Source: a virus
Strand: one strand, 5' to 3'
DNA length: 25,935 nt
Virus record (IMG/VR): IMGVR_UViG_3300045933_000005
Location: 1 to 25,935 of that record
Of the stretch, positions 1 to 9,000 are shown one piece after another; positions within the stretch are counted from its first letter, which is position 1, and each line of letters opens with the position of its first letter. The translations under genes were made by a program, and so were the position numbers. The notes beneath the pieces were generated by a model that was given only the letters and a program-made list of their open reading frames with translations, was not told the DNA's origin and made no database searches.

Positions 1-2
1 GC

Positions 3-425
3 AGCGTCCGTGAGATGGTGTGTGACGTCACCTACGAAAGCACCTTCGGTGCTGCGGGGGCAGGCATCACTCTCCCGACTTACGTGGCTGTGCGTTCCGT
101 GTGGTTTGAAGTGACCACGGCGTGGGCCTCGGCTGACTCGGGCACGCTCAGCGTTGGTGACGACAGCGAAGACACCGATGACGTAGACGGTTGGATTACA
201 GCGACTGCCCTGGCAGCTGCTGCTCTCACCCCGGCTGGCAAGAAGATCAAGGCTGACGGTGTGTACGCAGTGGGTGACGACGGTGGTGCCGCTGACACGG
301 ACAACAAGGCTCCTGAGCAATTGCGGAGTGTTGGTTTCGGTCTGACCACGGGTGCCAAAATCTACTTCACCAAGGCCAACAACTTCACGGCTGGTGCAGG
401 ACGCCTTCACGTCGAGTTTCATTAA
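3..425 (+). CDS. Phage structural protein, C-terminal part (5' end outside window)
   Basis: The frame is open from the first bases of the window, so the ATG at 15 need not be the real start and the gene probably begins upstream. The visible part is about 140 residues, rich in Ala, Gly, Thr and Asp, without cysteines or long hydrophobic segments. This composition suits a beta-rich virion protein. It is followed by a strong terminator, which suggests a highly expressed structural gene such as a capsid or decoration protein. I do not recognise a family. That it is structural is inferred from composition and from lying just upstream of the tail genes. Confidence 0.6.
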   Translation, partial: SVREMVCDVTYESTFGAAGAGITLPTYVAVRSVWFEVTTAWASADSGTLSVGDDSEDTDDVDGWITATALAAAALTPAGKKIKADGVYAVGDDGGAADTDNKAPEQLRSVGFGLTTGAKIYFTKANNFTAGAGRLHVEFH

Positions 426-480
426 GCTCAACCCACGTTCTGTGGGCTAAGGCAAGCAAGCCGTGCAACGCGGCAACCGA

Positions 481-520
481 AAAGGGAGGGGCGGCTATCC
501 GTCGCCTCCCTTTTCTTTTC
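481..520 (+). terminator. Rho-independent terminator after the first structural gene
   Basis: An A-rich, G-rich arm starting near 481 (AAAAGGGAGG) pairs with the CCTCCCTTTT arm near 506-515 and is followed by a T-rich run. A smaller hairpin (CCCAC, five-base loop, GTGGG, about 432-446) precedes it. The A tract, GC stem and T tract together make a classic intrinsic terminator. It probably ends or attenuates the transcript of the upstream gene, with reduced read-through into the tail genes. Coordinates may be off by one or two bases. Confidence 0.85.
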
Positions 521-532
521 TAAAGGAACACT

Positions 533-922
533 GTGGCTAACGTTCAACACTCGGCGCTGACCGATCCCGATATTCACGAACCGAAAGGGGCAGCGTCCGC
601 CACTGTTGGGCAGGTGTACGTGGCCAACGGTGCAGGCAGTGGCAACTGGTCTCTGCCCATCAAGAAATACACAGCGTCCCTCACCCCGTCATCCGTAGGT
701 GCCAACTCCACGAGTGAGCAAACCTTCACCGTGACGGGATTGGTGGCGTCGACAGACACCATCATCGGCGTGTCGAAGCCTACCCACCAAACTGGTATTG
801 GCATCGTGGGTTGGCGCTGCTCTGCGAACAACCAAATCGCCATCACGTTCATGAACACCACTGCTGGAGGCATCACGCCCACTGGTGGTGAAACCTACAC
901 CATCTTCGCGCATCGAGCGTAA
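533..922 (+). CDS. Small virion appendage/fibre-like protein
   Basis: 129 residues from a GTG start at 533, with AAAGGAAC just upstream as ribosome binding site. The N-terminus reads ALTDPDIHEPKG followed by VYVANGAGSGNW. I associate this signature with small phage head-fibre or tail-appendage proteins, where it forms an attachment module before a beta-rich domain. The remainder is Thr/Ser/Gly-rich and looks beta-structured (TVTGLVASTDTIIGV), as in trimeric fibre or decoration heads. It follows the terminator of the preceding structural gene and is linked to the tail-gene operon by a 29-codon gene. A virion role is likely; the exact position in the particle is inference. Confidence 0.6.
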   Translation: MANVQHSALTDPDIHEPKGAASATVGQVYVANGAGSGNWSLPIKKYTASLTPSSVGANSTSEQTFTVTGLVASTDTIIGVSKPTHQTGIGIVGWRCSANNQIAITFMNTTAGGITPTGGETYTIFAHRA

Positions 923-924
923 GC

Positions 925-1014
925 ATGGCGACGGTGGTGCTGTACGACCCCGACGATTGGGTTGACATCGATCCACCTCTGCCTGACGGACCTGACTTGG
1001 AAGGCTTTATATGA
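925..1014 (+). CDS. Tiny acidic peptide gene (29 aa)
   Basis: This open frame runs from an ATG three bases after the preceding stop to a TGA that overlaps the next ATG as ATGA (1011-1014). The predicted peptide is acidic and proline-rich, with a core of DPDDWVDIDPPLPDGPDLEG and no hydrophobic segment. Tight spacing on both sides is the pattern of a translationally coupled gene, and the frame fills an otherwise empty gap. Function is unknown. It could instead be only a leader that couples translation of the downstream gene. No close family is recognised. Confidence 0.5.
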   Translation: MATVVLYDPDDWVDIDPPLPDGPDLEGFI

Positions 1015-1715
1015 AAATGACGTTGCTGCAAATGGTCCAAGACATTCTCAACGATATGGACAGCGACAACGTCAACTCCATCGAGGACACGGAAGAAGCT
1101 GCCCAAGTCGCAGGGATTGTTAAGAACGCCTATTACAAGCTCATCGACCTGAGGGACGACTGGCCGTTCCTAAGAACATTGACGACGCTTCAATCGGCAG
1201 ATGTCGACAATCCGACCAGGATGGTCTTTCCGGTTGCGATGACCAAGGCGGAGTGGATCAAGTACAACAAGAAGAAGATTACGTATCTGGAGCCGGAAGA
1301 GTTCAAGCACGTCATTGACACTCGCACTGAACTCGCCGACGTCGTCGATGCCAACGGCTACATCCTCAACGCTGACCCCACCTACTGGACGTCATACGAT
1401 CAGGAGTATGTGCACTTCGACGGCTACGACAGCGAAGCTGGAGACTTCTTAGATGGAGCACTCAGCTCCGTCTATGGCGTTGTCACTCCAGCGTGGACGC
1501 ACGAGAACACGTTCATCCCCAATCTCCCCTCGAAGATGTTCTCTGCCTTCTTGGCCGACGCAAAGGGCACAGCATTTCTCGCGTTGAAGCAGCAGGCGAA
1601 CGCCAAGGAAGAGAACTACGCCAAGAAGAGTTTTGATCGGTTCCAACAAACCTCTTGGCGCGGACGTGAAGCACAGAAGAAAACCAACGAAGGTGTTAAC
1701 TACGGTAGGAAGTAA
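1011..1715 (+). CDS. Putative head-tail connector / tail tubular A-like protein
   Basis: 234 residues. The start ATG at 1011 overlaps the stop of the preceding tiny gene. The protein opens with a helical segment (LLQMVQDILNDMDSDNVNS), then an aromatic core (RDDWPFLRTL) and a lysine-rich C-terminus. This N-terminal style and its place before the long tail protein resemble small head-tail adaptor or gatekeeper proteins in podoviruses, the position of T7 gp11. The assignment rests on gene order and general character, not on a diagnostic motif. It should act at the portal-tail interface. A DNA palindrome of the dispersed family lies inside it at 1166. Confidence 0.5.
   Translation: MKMTLLQMVQDILNDMDSDNVNSIEDTEEAAQVAGIVKNAYYKLIDLRDDWPFLRTLTTLQSADVDNPTRMVFPVAMTKAEWIKYNKKKITYLEPEEFKHVIDTRTELADVVDANGYILNADPTYWTSYDQEYVHFDGYDSEAGDFLDGALSSVYGVVTPAWTHENTFIPNLPSKMFSAFLADAKGTAFLALKQQANAKEENYAKKSFDRFQQTSWRGREAQKKTNEGVNYGRK
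1166..1177. repeat. Dispersed palindrome, CTAA-centred copy
   Basis: GTTCCTAAGAAC inside the connector-like gene, read there as part of P-F-L-R-T. Exact match to GTTCYTARGAAC. Confidence 0.85.
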
Positions 1716-1972
1716 TGACTAGAGAAGTCGTCAAGACCCTTGACCAAGTGGAAGCAGAGTTCCTGTCAGAAAAACAACCACAAACTTCGGACAACAAACG
1801 AGACGCGCCGAAGACTCTTGTCGTCGAACGTATCCCTGGTGGCGGCTTGCTCCGAGTGGTGTACACCGCAGGGGGTGAAGTGCCGGACGAGCTGAAGGGG
1901 CAGTTCACGCAGAAACGCATCGCTGAAGCAGCCATCTCAAACTACCTGACAAAACAAGAAGCAGTTGGCTAA
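1715..1972 (+). CDS. Small hypothetical virion-operon protein (85 aa)
   Basis: The ATG overlaps the previous stop by one base (TAATG). The protein is charged and soluble: a predicted N-terminal helix (VVKTLDQVEAEFL), a short beta-like middle (KTLVVERIPGGGLLRVVY) and a C-terminal helix. There is no transmembrane segment and no cysteine. Its coupling between two probable tail-assembly genes suggests a small tail or assembly component, but I recognise no family. The next gene starts eight bases before this one ends. Confidence 0.6.
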   Translation: MTREVVKTLDQVEAEFLSEKQPQTSDNKRDAPKTLVVERIPGGGLLRVVYTAGGEVPDELKGQFTQKRIAEAAISNYLTKQEAVG

Positions 1973-4900
1973 AACTGTCTCGAAGCGCAAGTCCTTCAAC
2001 TTCACGGGGGGCTTGAACACTGAAGCTGGACCTCTAACCTCTCCGCCCAATGCGTGGGCGGATGGGGTTAATGTCGTCCCTCGTCTTGATGGAAGCGTCA
2101 ACAAACGCGCTGCTATCAATTTCGAGACTGCCTACAGCTTGAGTTCCAACAGCCTCAGCTCTCTCACGGAACAGCAAGGTGCGTTCGTCAGTTGGGAGTG
2201 GGATGCTGCTGGCGGGGACGGCACGAAGAACTTTGTCATCGTGCAGGAAGGTTCCATCCTCAGGTTCTACACCAACTACGGCGAGGGTATCAGCCCGTCA
2301 GAAAACCTGGCGTGGGACGTCACCCTCGTCAACTTCTACGTGGCAGGCAACGAGCATCCGGTAGGCAGTGCGCCTTGCGCATTCGCGAACGCAGGCGGGA
2401 AGGTGCTTGTTGTCAACCGCGACTGTGATCCGTTCCTCATCAGCTTCAACCCGGCTACGGGAGTGTTCCGTGCCGATGTCGTCCCCATCGAGATACGTGA
2501 CCTACTCGGCATCAACGATGGGTTGGCGATTAATGCGCAGCCGACAATACTGAACGAGCAGCACCAGTACAACCTGAAGAACCAAGGGTGGGACAACACC
2601 AAGATCGGTGCCTTCTTTGCGTCCCAGTCTAGCTACCCCTCCAACGTCCAGGTGTGGACTGCGGGCAAGGACTCGAACGACGACTTCGATCCGGCGCTGT
2701 TGGTCAAGCAAGACTTCGGCACATCAGCAGCTCCGCGTGGTCGTTACGTCCTGCCCCTCTTCAACCAAGACGGTGGTCGCGGAGTGACGAGCGGCGACAT
2801 CGAGTACGCCACCAACCTCACGTGGAACATCCGCACTGGTCCCCTCACCAACAACAAGTACGACCTCTACTACGTAGAGAATCGGGACGAGGTGTGGATA
2901 CTTGACTACACCACCGACACCATCTACATCCGCAACGTTCTGACGGGCGTTGAGGAAACGATTGTTCTCCCGTTCATTCGTACTTCGCAGTTCTCGGGCT
3001 GCATCGACGAGACCACTGAGCGTGTGTGGATTTCAGGTGAGTCCAACGCGAACGAAGATCGTCTTGTCATCGACATGGCGTCACGCGCCATCATCTACAA
3101 CTTCAGCCACGTCAATGAAGTGTTCCAAGCTGCGCGTGGAGACCTGGTTGTCAGCTACGCCTCAGGGTTGAAGCTGAAGCGGTTGACGAGTGGTAGCTTG
3201 CAGTTGGTTCGCACTACAGCCATCACGGGTAACCAGTTGGGCGCAGGGTTCTGCGACAACAGCGGCACGTTCTGGATACCGTTCGAGGATAAGGTAGCGT
3301 TCATCAACACCATAGCGGATGGAAGCTATGCGCTACCTTCAGGTGAACTAGGTACTACGCGAGTGCACTACGACGCGGTGCGTCACGTGGCGTACATAGG
3401 CACGTACCACGTCGGGGATGACATGGACCGAGTCTACAAACTCGATCTGGCCACGGGCACGTACACGCTGCTGGTCGAAGTGGACCACATTGCGGTGATG
3501 ACCTCCCTCGACTACGACGCACGTACTGATGTGGTGTGTTTCGTCCGTGGCGGTGAGGACATCACGCGGGTGCAGGCAAGCACCGGGGCCATCATCGACA
3601 TCTATACGTTCGATACGGCGAACGCGGACATCATCATCCCCGAAATTAACGACGGCGTAGGAAGCGGGCAATACATGAGCTATCGCTCCGGAGTGGCGTT
3701 TGTCCACTGCTCGAATGGCTTCCTTGAGATTCACTACCCAGGCAGTGCAATCAATTTCGGGCTGTCCAACATCGAGTACAACCGCCCCACCTGCGTGGAG
3801 TTCTATGCAGGTAGGGCGTGGTATGCCGGCATCGAGAGCCAAAGCATCGCGTCGTGGGTGTTGTTTAGTCAGGTGGCTGAGGGCAGCGGTAAGTACGGGA
3901 AGTGCTACCAGGACGCCGATCCTACGTCAGAGTTTATTTCCGATCTGGTGGACAGCGATGGAGGTGTCATCCCCATTCAAGATGCGGGGAACATTGTGGC
4001 GTTGAAGACAGCGTACAACTCCGTGTTGGTCTTTGCGGACAACGGGGTGTGGCAAATCAACGGAGGGGCTGACACAGGATTCAGAGCCACAGGGTACGAG
4101 GTGAGGCGTTTGTCGAGCGCAGGTTGTGTTGCTCCGCGTTCAGTTGTGATGGTGGAAGACAGTGTTCTCTACTTCAGCAACGACGGCATCTGGCGCATCG
4201 CCCCGCAGAACGGGGTGCTCACTGTGGTGAACATTACGTCAGCAAACATCCAGTCGTTCTACACCGACATCCCGATGCCGGGACGCGCCAACTCTAGCGC
4301 GCGTTACCACCTCGAAGAGAAGTGCGTCTACTGGCTGGTCAACAACGATCCGGACCAAGACAACACCACTCGCCGATTCAAGAAGAACAGCATGCTGATC
4401 TTCGACACGAGGTTGGGTTCCTACTACTTCCACCAAATTTCGGAGGTGGAGGAGAGCAGTCCCTACATCGTGGATTTGGTCATCACCAAACCGCGTAGAG
4501 GTGCGTCTGCCACTTACGACGTAGTGGACAGCGACGGGGACACCGTAGTTGATGGGTCGTCCAACCAGGTGGTTGTCGAGCTGTCTCCGTTTGTTCTTAG
4601 GAACACGGATGTTCGATTCCTCACCTTGGTGCCGGACAGCACTTTGTTCAAGGTGACGTTCTCTGCGTTCGACGAAGGGCTGGTGCTGGCTGGCTTGTTC
4701 CACGACTGGTACAGCTTTAACAGCGCAGGAGTTACGTACGACGCATACGCTCTCACCGGCTACGACATGGGAGCCAACCAAGGCGGCGACACCGCCATGC
4801 AAGGGTTGTACATCACCTGCTTCTTCCGCCGCACAGAAGACAGGGTGGACGAGATTTGTCAACTTGAGCACCCGTCGAGCTGCACCATGCAGGCGCGGTG

Positions 4901-5141
4901 GAACTGGGCTGACGAAGCGATCTCGGGGAAGTGGACTGCCGGTGAAGAAGTGTATCGACTGCGTCGATTGTTCCTCTGCGACGACGACAGTGAGTACAAC
5001 GACGGCATGCCCGTTGTGTGGTCCAAGAGCAAGATCAGAGGACGAGGGAAGGCAGTACAAATCAAGTTCACGGCACACCCTGACAAGGACATGCAGCTAC
5101 TCGGGTGGGCAGTGACCTACATAGGCAACCAGAATGTCTAG
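1965..5141 (+). CDS. Large tail protein, probable nozzle (T7 gp12 position)
   Basis: 1058 residues from a TTG start at 1965 inside the preceding gene. The N-terminal block KSFNFTGGLNTEAGPL, followed by a GVNVVPRLDGSVNKR segment, is the opening I associate with large podovirus tail proteins in which an extended arm precedes a beta-rich body. The body shows repeated short strand-turn units (YYVENRDEVWILDYTTD, ERVWISGESN, KVAFINTIADGSYALP) consistent with a beta-propeller or stacked sheets. By order, after a connector-like protein and before the internal proteins, it matches the T7 tail nozzle. The start is uncertain because TTG is rare and the ribosome binding site (AAGAAG) is weak, but the MAKTVSKRKSF opening is plausible. 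Confidence 0.7.
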   Translation: MAKTVSKRKSFNFTGGLNTEAGPLTSPPNAWADGVNVVPRLDGSVNKRAAINFETAYSLSSNSLSSLTEQQGAFVSWEWDAAGGDGTKNFVIVQEGSILRFYTNYGEGISPSENLAWDVTLVNFYVAGNEHPVGSAPCAFANAGGKVLVVNRDCDPFLISFNPATGVFRADVVPIEIRDLLGINDGLAINAQPTILNEQHQYNLKNQGWDNTKIGAFFASQSSYPSNVQVWTAGKDSNDDFDPALLVKQDFGTSAAPRGRYVLPLFNQDGGRGVTSGDIEYATNLTWNIRTGPLTNNKYDLYYVENRDEVWILDYTTDTIYIRNVLTGVEETIVLPFIRTSQFSGCIDETTERVWISGESNANEDRLVIDMASRAIIYNFSHVNEVFQAARGDLVVSYASGLKLKRLTSGSLQLVRTTAITGNQLGAGFCDNSGTFWIPFEDKVAFINTIADGSYALPSGELGTTRVHYDAVRHVAYIGTYHVGDDMDRVYKLDLATGTYTLLVEVDHIAVMTSLDYDARTDVVCFVRGGEDITRVQASTGAIIDIYTFDTANADIIIPEINDGVGSGQYMSYRSGVAFVHCSNGFLEIHYPGSAINFGLSNIEYNRPTCVEFYAGRAWYAGIESQSIASWVLFSQVAEGSGKYGKCYQDADPTSEFISDLVDSDGGVIPIQDAGNIVALKTAYNSVLVFADNGVWQINGGADTGFRATGYEVRRLSSAGCVAPRSVVMVEDSVLYFSNDGIWRIAPQNGVLTVVNITSANIQSFYTDIPMPGRANSSARYHLEEKCVYWLVNNDPDQDNTTRRFKKNSMLIFDTRLGSYYFHQISEVEESSPYIVDLVITKPRRGASATYDVVDSDGDTVVDGSSNQVVVELSPFVLRNTDVRFLTLVPDSTLFKVTFSAFDEGLVLAGLFHDWYSFNSAGVTYDAYALTGYDMGANQGGDTAMQGLYITCFFRRTEDRVDEICQLEHPSSCTMQARWNWADEAISGKWTAGEEVYRLRRLFLCDDDSEYNDGMPVVWSKSKIRGRGKAVQIKFTAHPDKDMQLLGWAVTYIGNQNV
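4593..4604. repeat. Dispersed palindrome, TTAG-centred copy
   Basis: GTTCTTAGGAAC in the large tail-protein gene, read as V-L-R-N. It is the reverse complement of the CTAA-centred form. Confidence 0.85.
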
Positions 5142-5583
5142 CGTTGTTATCAGGCAGGTCGAGGGGCGCGACTTGCCCTGGATCGTGGAGCAGGTGAAAG
5201 AGTTCCTGCTGTTCATGGGTGGCACCATTCCTTTCAACGAAGCGTACGTCAAGAGCTTCAGCAACAAGATCGCCTCGGAAGGATGTTCGTTCGTTGCTGA
5301 GAAAGACGGGCAGTTGGTCGGGGTCATTGCGGGCACCATACAACCTCACTACCTCAATCCCGACGTGTTGACGATGAACGAGTTGATGTGGTGGGTAGTG
5401 CCGGAACATCGGTATAGCAGCGCAGGGCTGCGTCTCCTTAAGGCGCTAGATCAATGTGCCGAAGATTGTGGCGTCAACTTGTCGGTGATGTCCGTGGCGG
5501 CACAGAGCAAGCTCACAGGGAAGACACTAGCTCGCATGGGCTACGTTCCTCAGGAGCTGTCGTTAATTAAAAAGGTGGCGTAA
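5134..5583 (+). CDS. GNAT-family N-acetyltransferase
   Basis: 149 residues with GNAT layout: an N-terminal strand (VVIRQVEGRD), helices, the V-x-G strand pair (FVAEKDGQLVGVIAG), the central strand ELMWWVVPEHR followed by a shortened acetyl-CoA loop (YSSAGLRLLKALDQCAE), and a C-terminal strand region containing MGYVPQE. These proteins transfer acetyl groups from acetyl-CoA to amines or protein residues; the substrate cannot be read here. It starts inside the tail-protein gene (ATG 5134) and ends in TAATG with the internal-protein gene, so it is firmly part of the virion operon. A role in modifying a virion or host protein is inference. Confidence 0.8.
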   Translation: MSSVVIRQVEGRDLPWIVEQVKEFLLFMGGTIPFNEAYVKSFSNKIASEGCSFVAEKDGQLVGVIAGTIQPHYLNPDVLTMNELMWWVVPEHRYSSAGLRLLKALDQCAEDCGVNLSVMSVAAQSKLTGKTLARMGYVPQELSLIKKVA

Positions 5584-6086
5584 TGGCAGCATTCAGTACG
5601 ATTGTTACGGCAGTAGGTGTTGGCGTCAGTGTCGTTGGAAAAGTCAACGAGCGCAAAGCGCAGAAGGAACAGACGCAAGCAATAGAGCGCCAAGCAGTTG
5701 AGGTACGTCGTCAAGCTGAGCTTGAGCAGCGCCGCGCTGACATTCAGAACGCACGACAGATCAGAATGGCCATGCGTCAAGCGCGCATTGCGCGAGCGTC
5801 TGTCGTCAACACAGGTGCCAACGCAGGAACACTGGGAAGCAGCGGTGTCCTCGGAGGTGTCGCCTCGATTGGCAGCCAGTTTGAAGCCAATCGTAGTTTT
5901 ATGGGTCAGATGGGACAGATCAGCGACGCGACCACTGAGAGCCAAGCACGAGCTGGTGTAGCAGTTGGTGAGCAGGCAGTCGCTGGCGCTGAAGGCGCTG
6001 CGTGGGGTGCACTAGGTCAGCTTGGTGGCACCATCTTCGAGGCGGGTGGCGGATTCAAAACTATCTTCGATGCGGTGAATAAGTAG
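5583..6086 (+). CDS. Internal virion protein, gp14-like
   Basis: 167 residues. A hydrophobic N-terminal segment (FSTIVTAVGVGVSVVG) is followed by a long charged, Gln/Arg-rich coiled coil (about residues 20-75), then a Gly/Ala/Ser-rich half. This is the architecture of T7 gp14-type internal virion proteins, which are ejected first and form a pore in the outer membrane. The position immediately before two very large ejection proteins fits exactly. The gene is coupled to the GNAT gene upstream by TAATG. Sequence identity to gp14 is not claimed; the call rests on architecture and synteny. Confidence 0.65.
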   Translation: MAAFSTIVTAVGVGVSVVGKVNERKAQKEQTQAIERQAVEVRRQAELEQRRADIQNARQIRMAMRQARIARASVVNTGANAGTLGSSGVLGGVASIGSQFEANRSFMGQMGQISDATTESQARAGVAVGEQAVAGAEGAAWGALGQLGGTIFEAGGGFKTIFDAVNK

Positions 6087-6089
6087 GTA

Positions 6090-9000
6090 ATGCAAGAGAC
6101 ACTACTGCCGGTAGTTGAAGAGGCAGAAGTAGAACAGTCCCTCCTTCCAGAAGTACAAACTCCCACTCAAGTTGTTCCTAAGAACGTTGCTGAAGTAGCG
6201 ACGCAGTTGGCGCTCGCCCATGATCCGGAGCAGTTCTATGCAACTTTCAAAAAGAACATTCGTGCTGTGGAAGCGGGTCAGCAGAACGCTCTCCTGGCTG
6301 ACATCCTGTACGAAGACGCTAAGGACGAGATTGTCGCAGCTCGTGCACAAGCCCTCGCCTTCGCCAAGGTACGCAATGAGCAAGGTCTCCGCTTTGCAGC
6401 GGAGAGAGCTGCTGAAGTCGAGAACAACCCACGCACACCCGAGCAGCATCCCGTCGAGGCGCAGACGGTTGCTGCAACACGGGCCATCGAAGCCGCTGCC
6501 TTCAACGAAGCTGTCAAGCGCTGGTCCAGCTTCAAGGATTTGCAAGACCGACTAGAGGGTGGGGCAGCCAACCTGGTTGTCCGCAACCTGGCAGCGAAGG
6601 CTGCGTCTGACCTCGAAGAGAAGGCCACGTTCTGGGACAAGCTGAAGAACGTCGCCTACTCCTTCCTTCCTGTCCTTAGCCGCAAGGAACAGACCGACCT
6701 CCTGGCCAAACACTTCGGACGAGGCGGCTACTTCGACAAACTCGGAGCCATCGAAGACATCCGCGAAATGATGGCGGTGCTGTCCCCGGCTGAGCAACAG
6801 AAGCTCATCGAGGCAGTGGCGAAGGACGACAGCATCAAGAACCCCGCCACCAAGGCGGACATTCTGCAAGCACTCGCGTCGTTCTCTGGGAAGGAAGAAA
6901 CAATTGAGCGAGTGACGGAGCTGTTCAACGTGACAGCTGTCCTCGACGTCTATTCCATCCTCTCGCACGTCATTCGGAAAGGGATGCCCGCCAGGGTGTT
7001 GCAGGATGTGGGCGGTGAGAAAGCCGCAGGCAACGCTGTGGCTGACGATCTCCTCGCCAAGACTGGCAGCACTGGCCTCACCGATCCGGAACTGGTGGGG
7101 CGTGCCGTTGCTGCTGGCAAGCTGCCGTTCGACATTGACCCCGCTGCTGCCACCGGCCTCAACAGCACGGTACAACAGGAGTTGAGGAAGAAGTACAACG
7201 ACCTCATCGATTCCGTCAACTCTCGTCTGTCCAGCTCAGGGATGTCGAAGGACGAGATGGCAACGGCTGCTGCGCAGATTCGTGACAGCTACATGCAAGC
7301 GACGGACAAGAGCATCCACTCCGTGCGCTTCGGGGAAGCGAGCGTAGACGGGCTGCAAGTCACGCTGTTCAAGCAGGACGTGAGCGGGCGTGTCTTCCTG
7401 TCGAAGGAAGCAGCTGAGGCAGCAGCCAAGGCCGACGGGCTGGTGAACTACAAGGTGGTACCGGCTAACGCTGCTGACGAGGTGCTGAGCGTTCCTCGTC
7501 GCAACATCGGGTTCGACGACATTGACGACCCCAATGCTGGTCGCGCTCTCACTCGCGAAGAACTGAGGGTGGAAGTCGAAGCCCTCAAGCAAAACGACTT
7601 ACCCGCACTGAAGCGGTTGGAGTCGCAGCTCAAACGCGACATCGACGAAACCTGGCGTACAGCTGCTGAGTACGACCTGGACCCAGTGGTGTCTGCGGGA
7701 ATACTGGAGCAAGGACTCCAGCGCATCAAAGACCTCCGCAACATGGTGGGGAAGATTCGGAATGAGCAGCACCTCGACGCGTGGTTGAAAGGGTTCAACG
7801 ACCTGCACCAGTTTGACAGCAAGGGGTTCCTCGTCGCTGGTGGAGAGCGTGCAGGCAAGGCTCGCATTGAAGACCTAGCGGCTCACTTTGCAAAAGGTGA
7901 GACGTTGTACGTCAGTCCTAAGTTCGATCCCCAGTTCGCAAAGCTGTTGAAAGCGTGGAGACAGATGTTGGGTCTCCAGCACCAACGTCTCGTCCTGCTT
8001 GACCCTGACGACCTGGCTCTTTACGGCAAGCAGATAGACGTCAACACTCGACAGATGTCGGCGTCCGCAAAAGGACTGCACGCGTGGGAGCCTGAGCTTA
8101 GGTCGTGGTCTATGGTTGTCAGTCGGAACGAGAGTCCCGTCGCACAACTGCAAACTGTTGCTCACGAGTTGGGCCACCACTTCGACGAAACTGTGTTGAG
8201 GCATGTTCTTAAGAACCAGCGGCTACAACTGCTGAAGGACTACCTCGCCTGGAAACAAGTGCGAGGAGGTGAGAACGCTGTCACAGGAGCAGCGAAACAA
8301 ACTCAAATCAGCGAAGACCTGGCGCGCATGTTGGCTACGGGCACAGATGCCGACGCGCCCATGAGTGAGTGGTTCAAGAAGCTGACCCCGCATTCACAGG
8401 CGTGGTTGTCTGACTTCCCTGAGTTTTGGGCAGATCAGTTTGCCAAGTTCATGCTCACTGACGCAAAGCCTGCCAATGCTCTCGAACGCTTCGTTAAAGA
8501 AGCTGTTGAAAAACTAAAACAGTTTTATGAACTGGTAAGAGCAGCGTTCTCAGCTGAGCTGAAAGGAGTTGATCCTTCTAAACCTCTCCCGACTGTCGAA
8601 GCGTTCTTGCGGCAACACATCGAGAACGTTCGCACGGGTAGGTTCTCGTTGCAGGAGTCAATGCCGGTCCACCTTGACTCGGCTAGGGGTCTGCAAGCCA
8701 TCAAGGTGGAGGGCAAGCCACACATCAAGGCCAAGCTCCCTGGCTTCCTCATTCAGATGGAACGCACCGACCCCTTCAGCTACGCTGCTGTCGGGAAGTT
8801 CAGCGACAGGGACATTGCGTCGATGCCCTTCATGGGTGTGGACCCGAAGCACCGTGCGTCTGAGCAAGCTGTCGAAGCTCGTGTCGTAGGTGTGCACGGC
8901 GAGGCGATGGTGAAGAAGGCGCTGAACGACTTCATCGATCCGTTCTTCAAGAAACTCAATCGCGCAGAGAAGCAGCGAGTGGAAGCTGTGCTACGTGACG

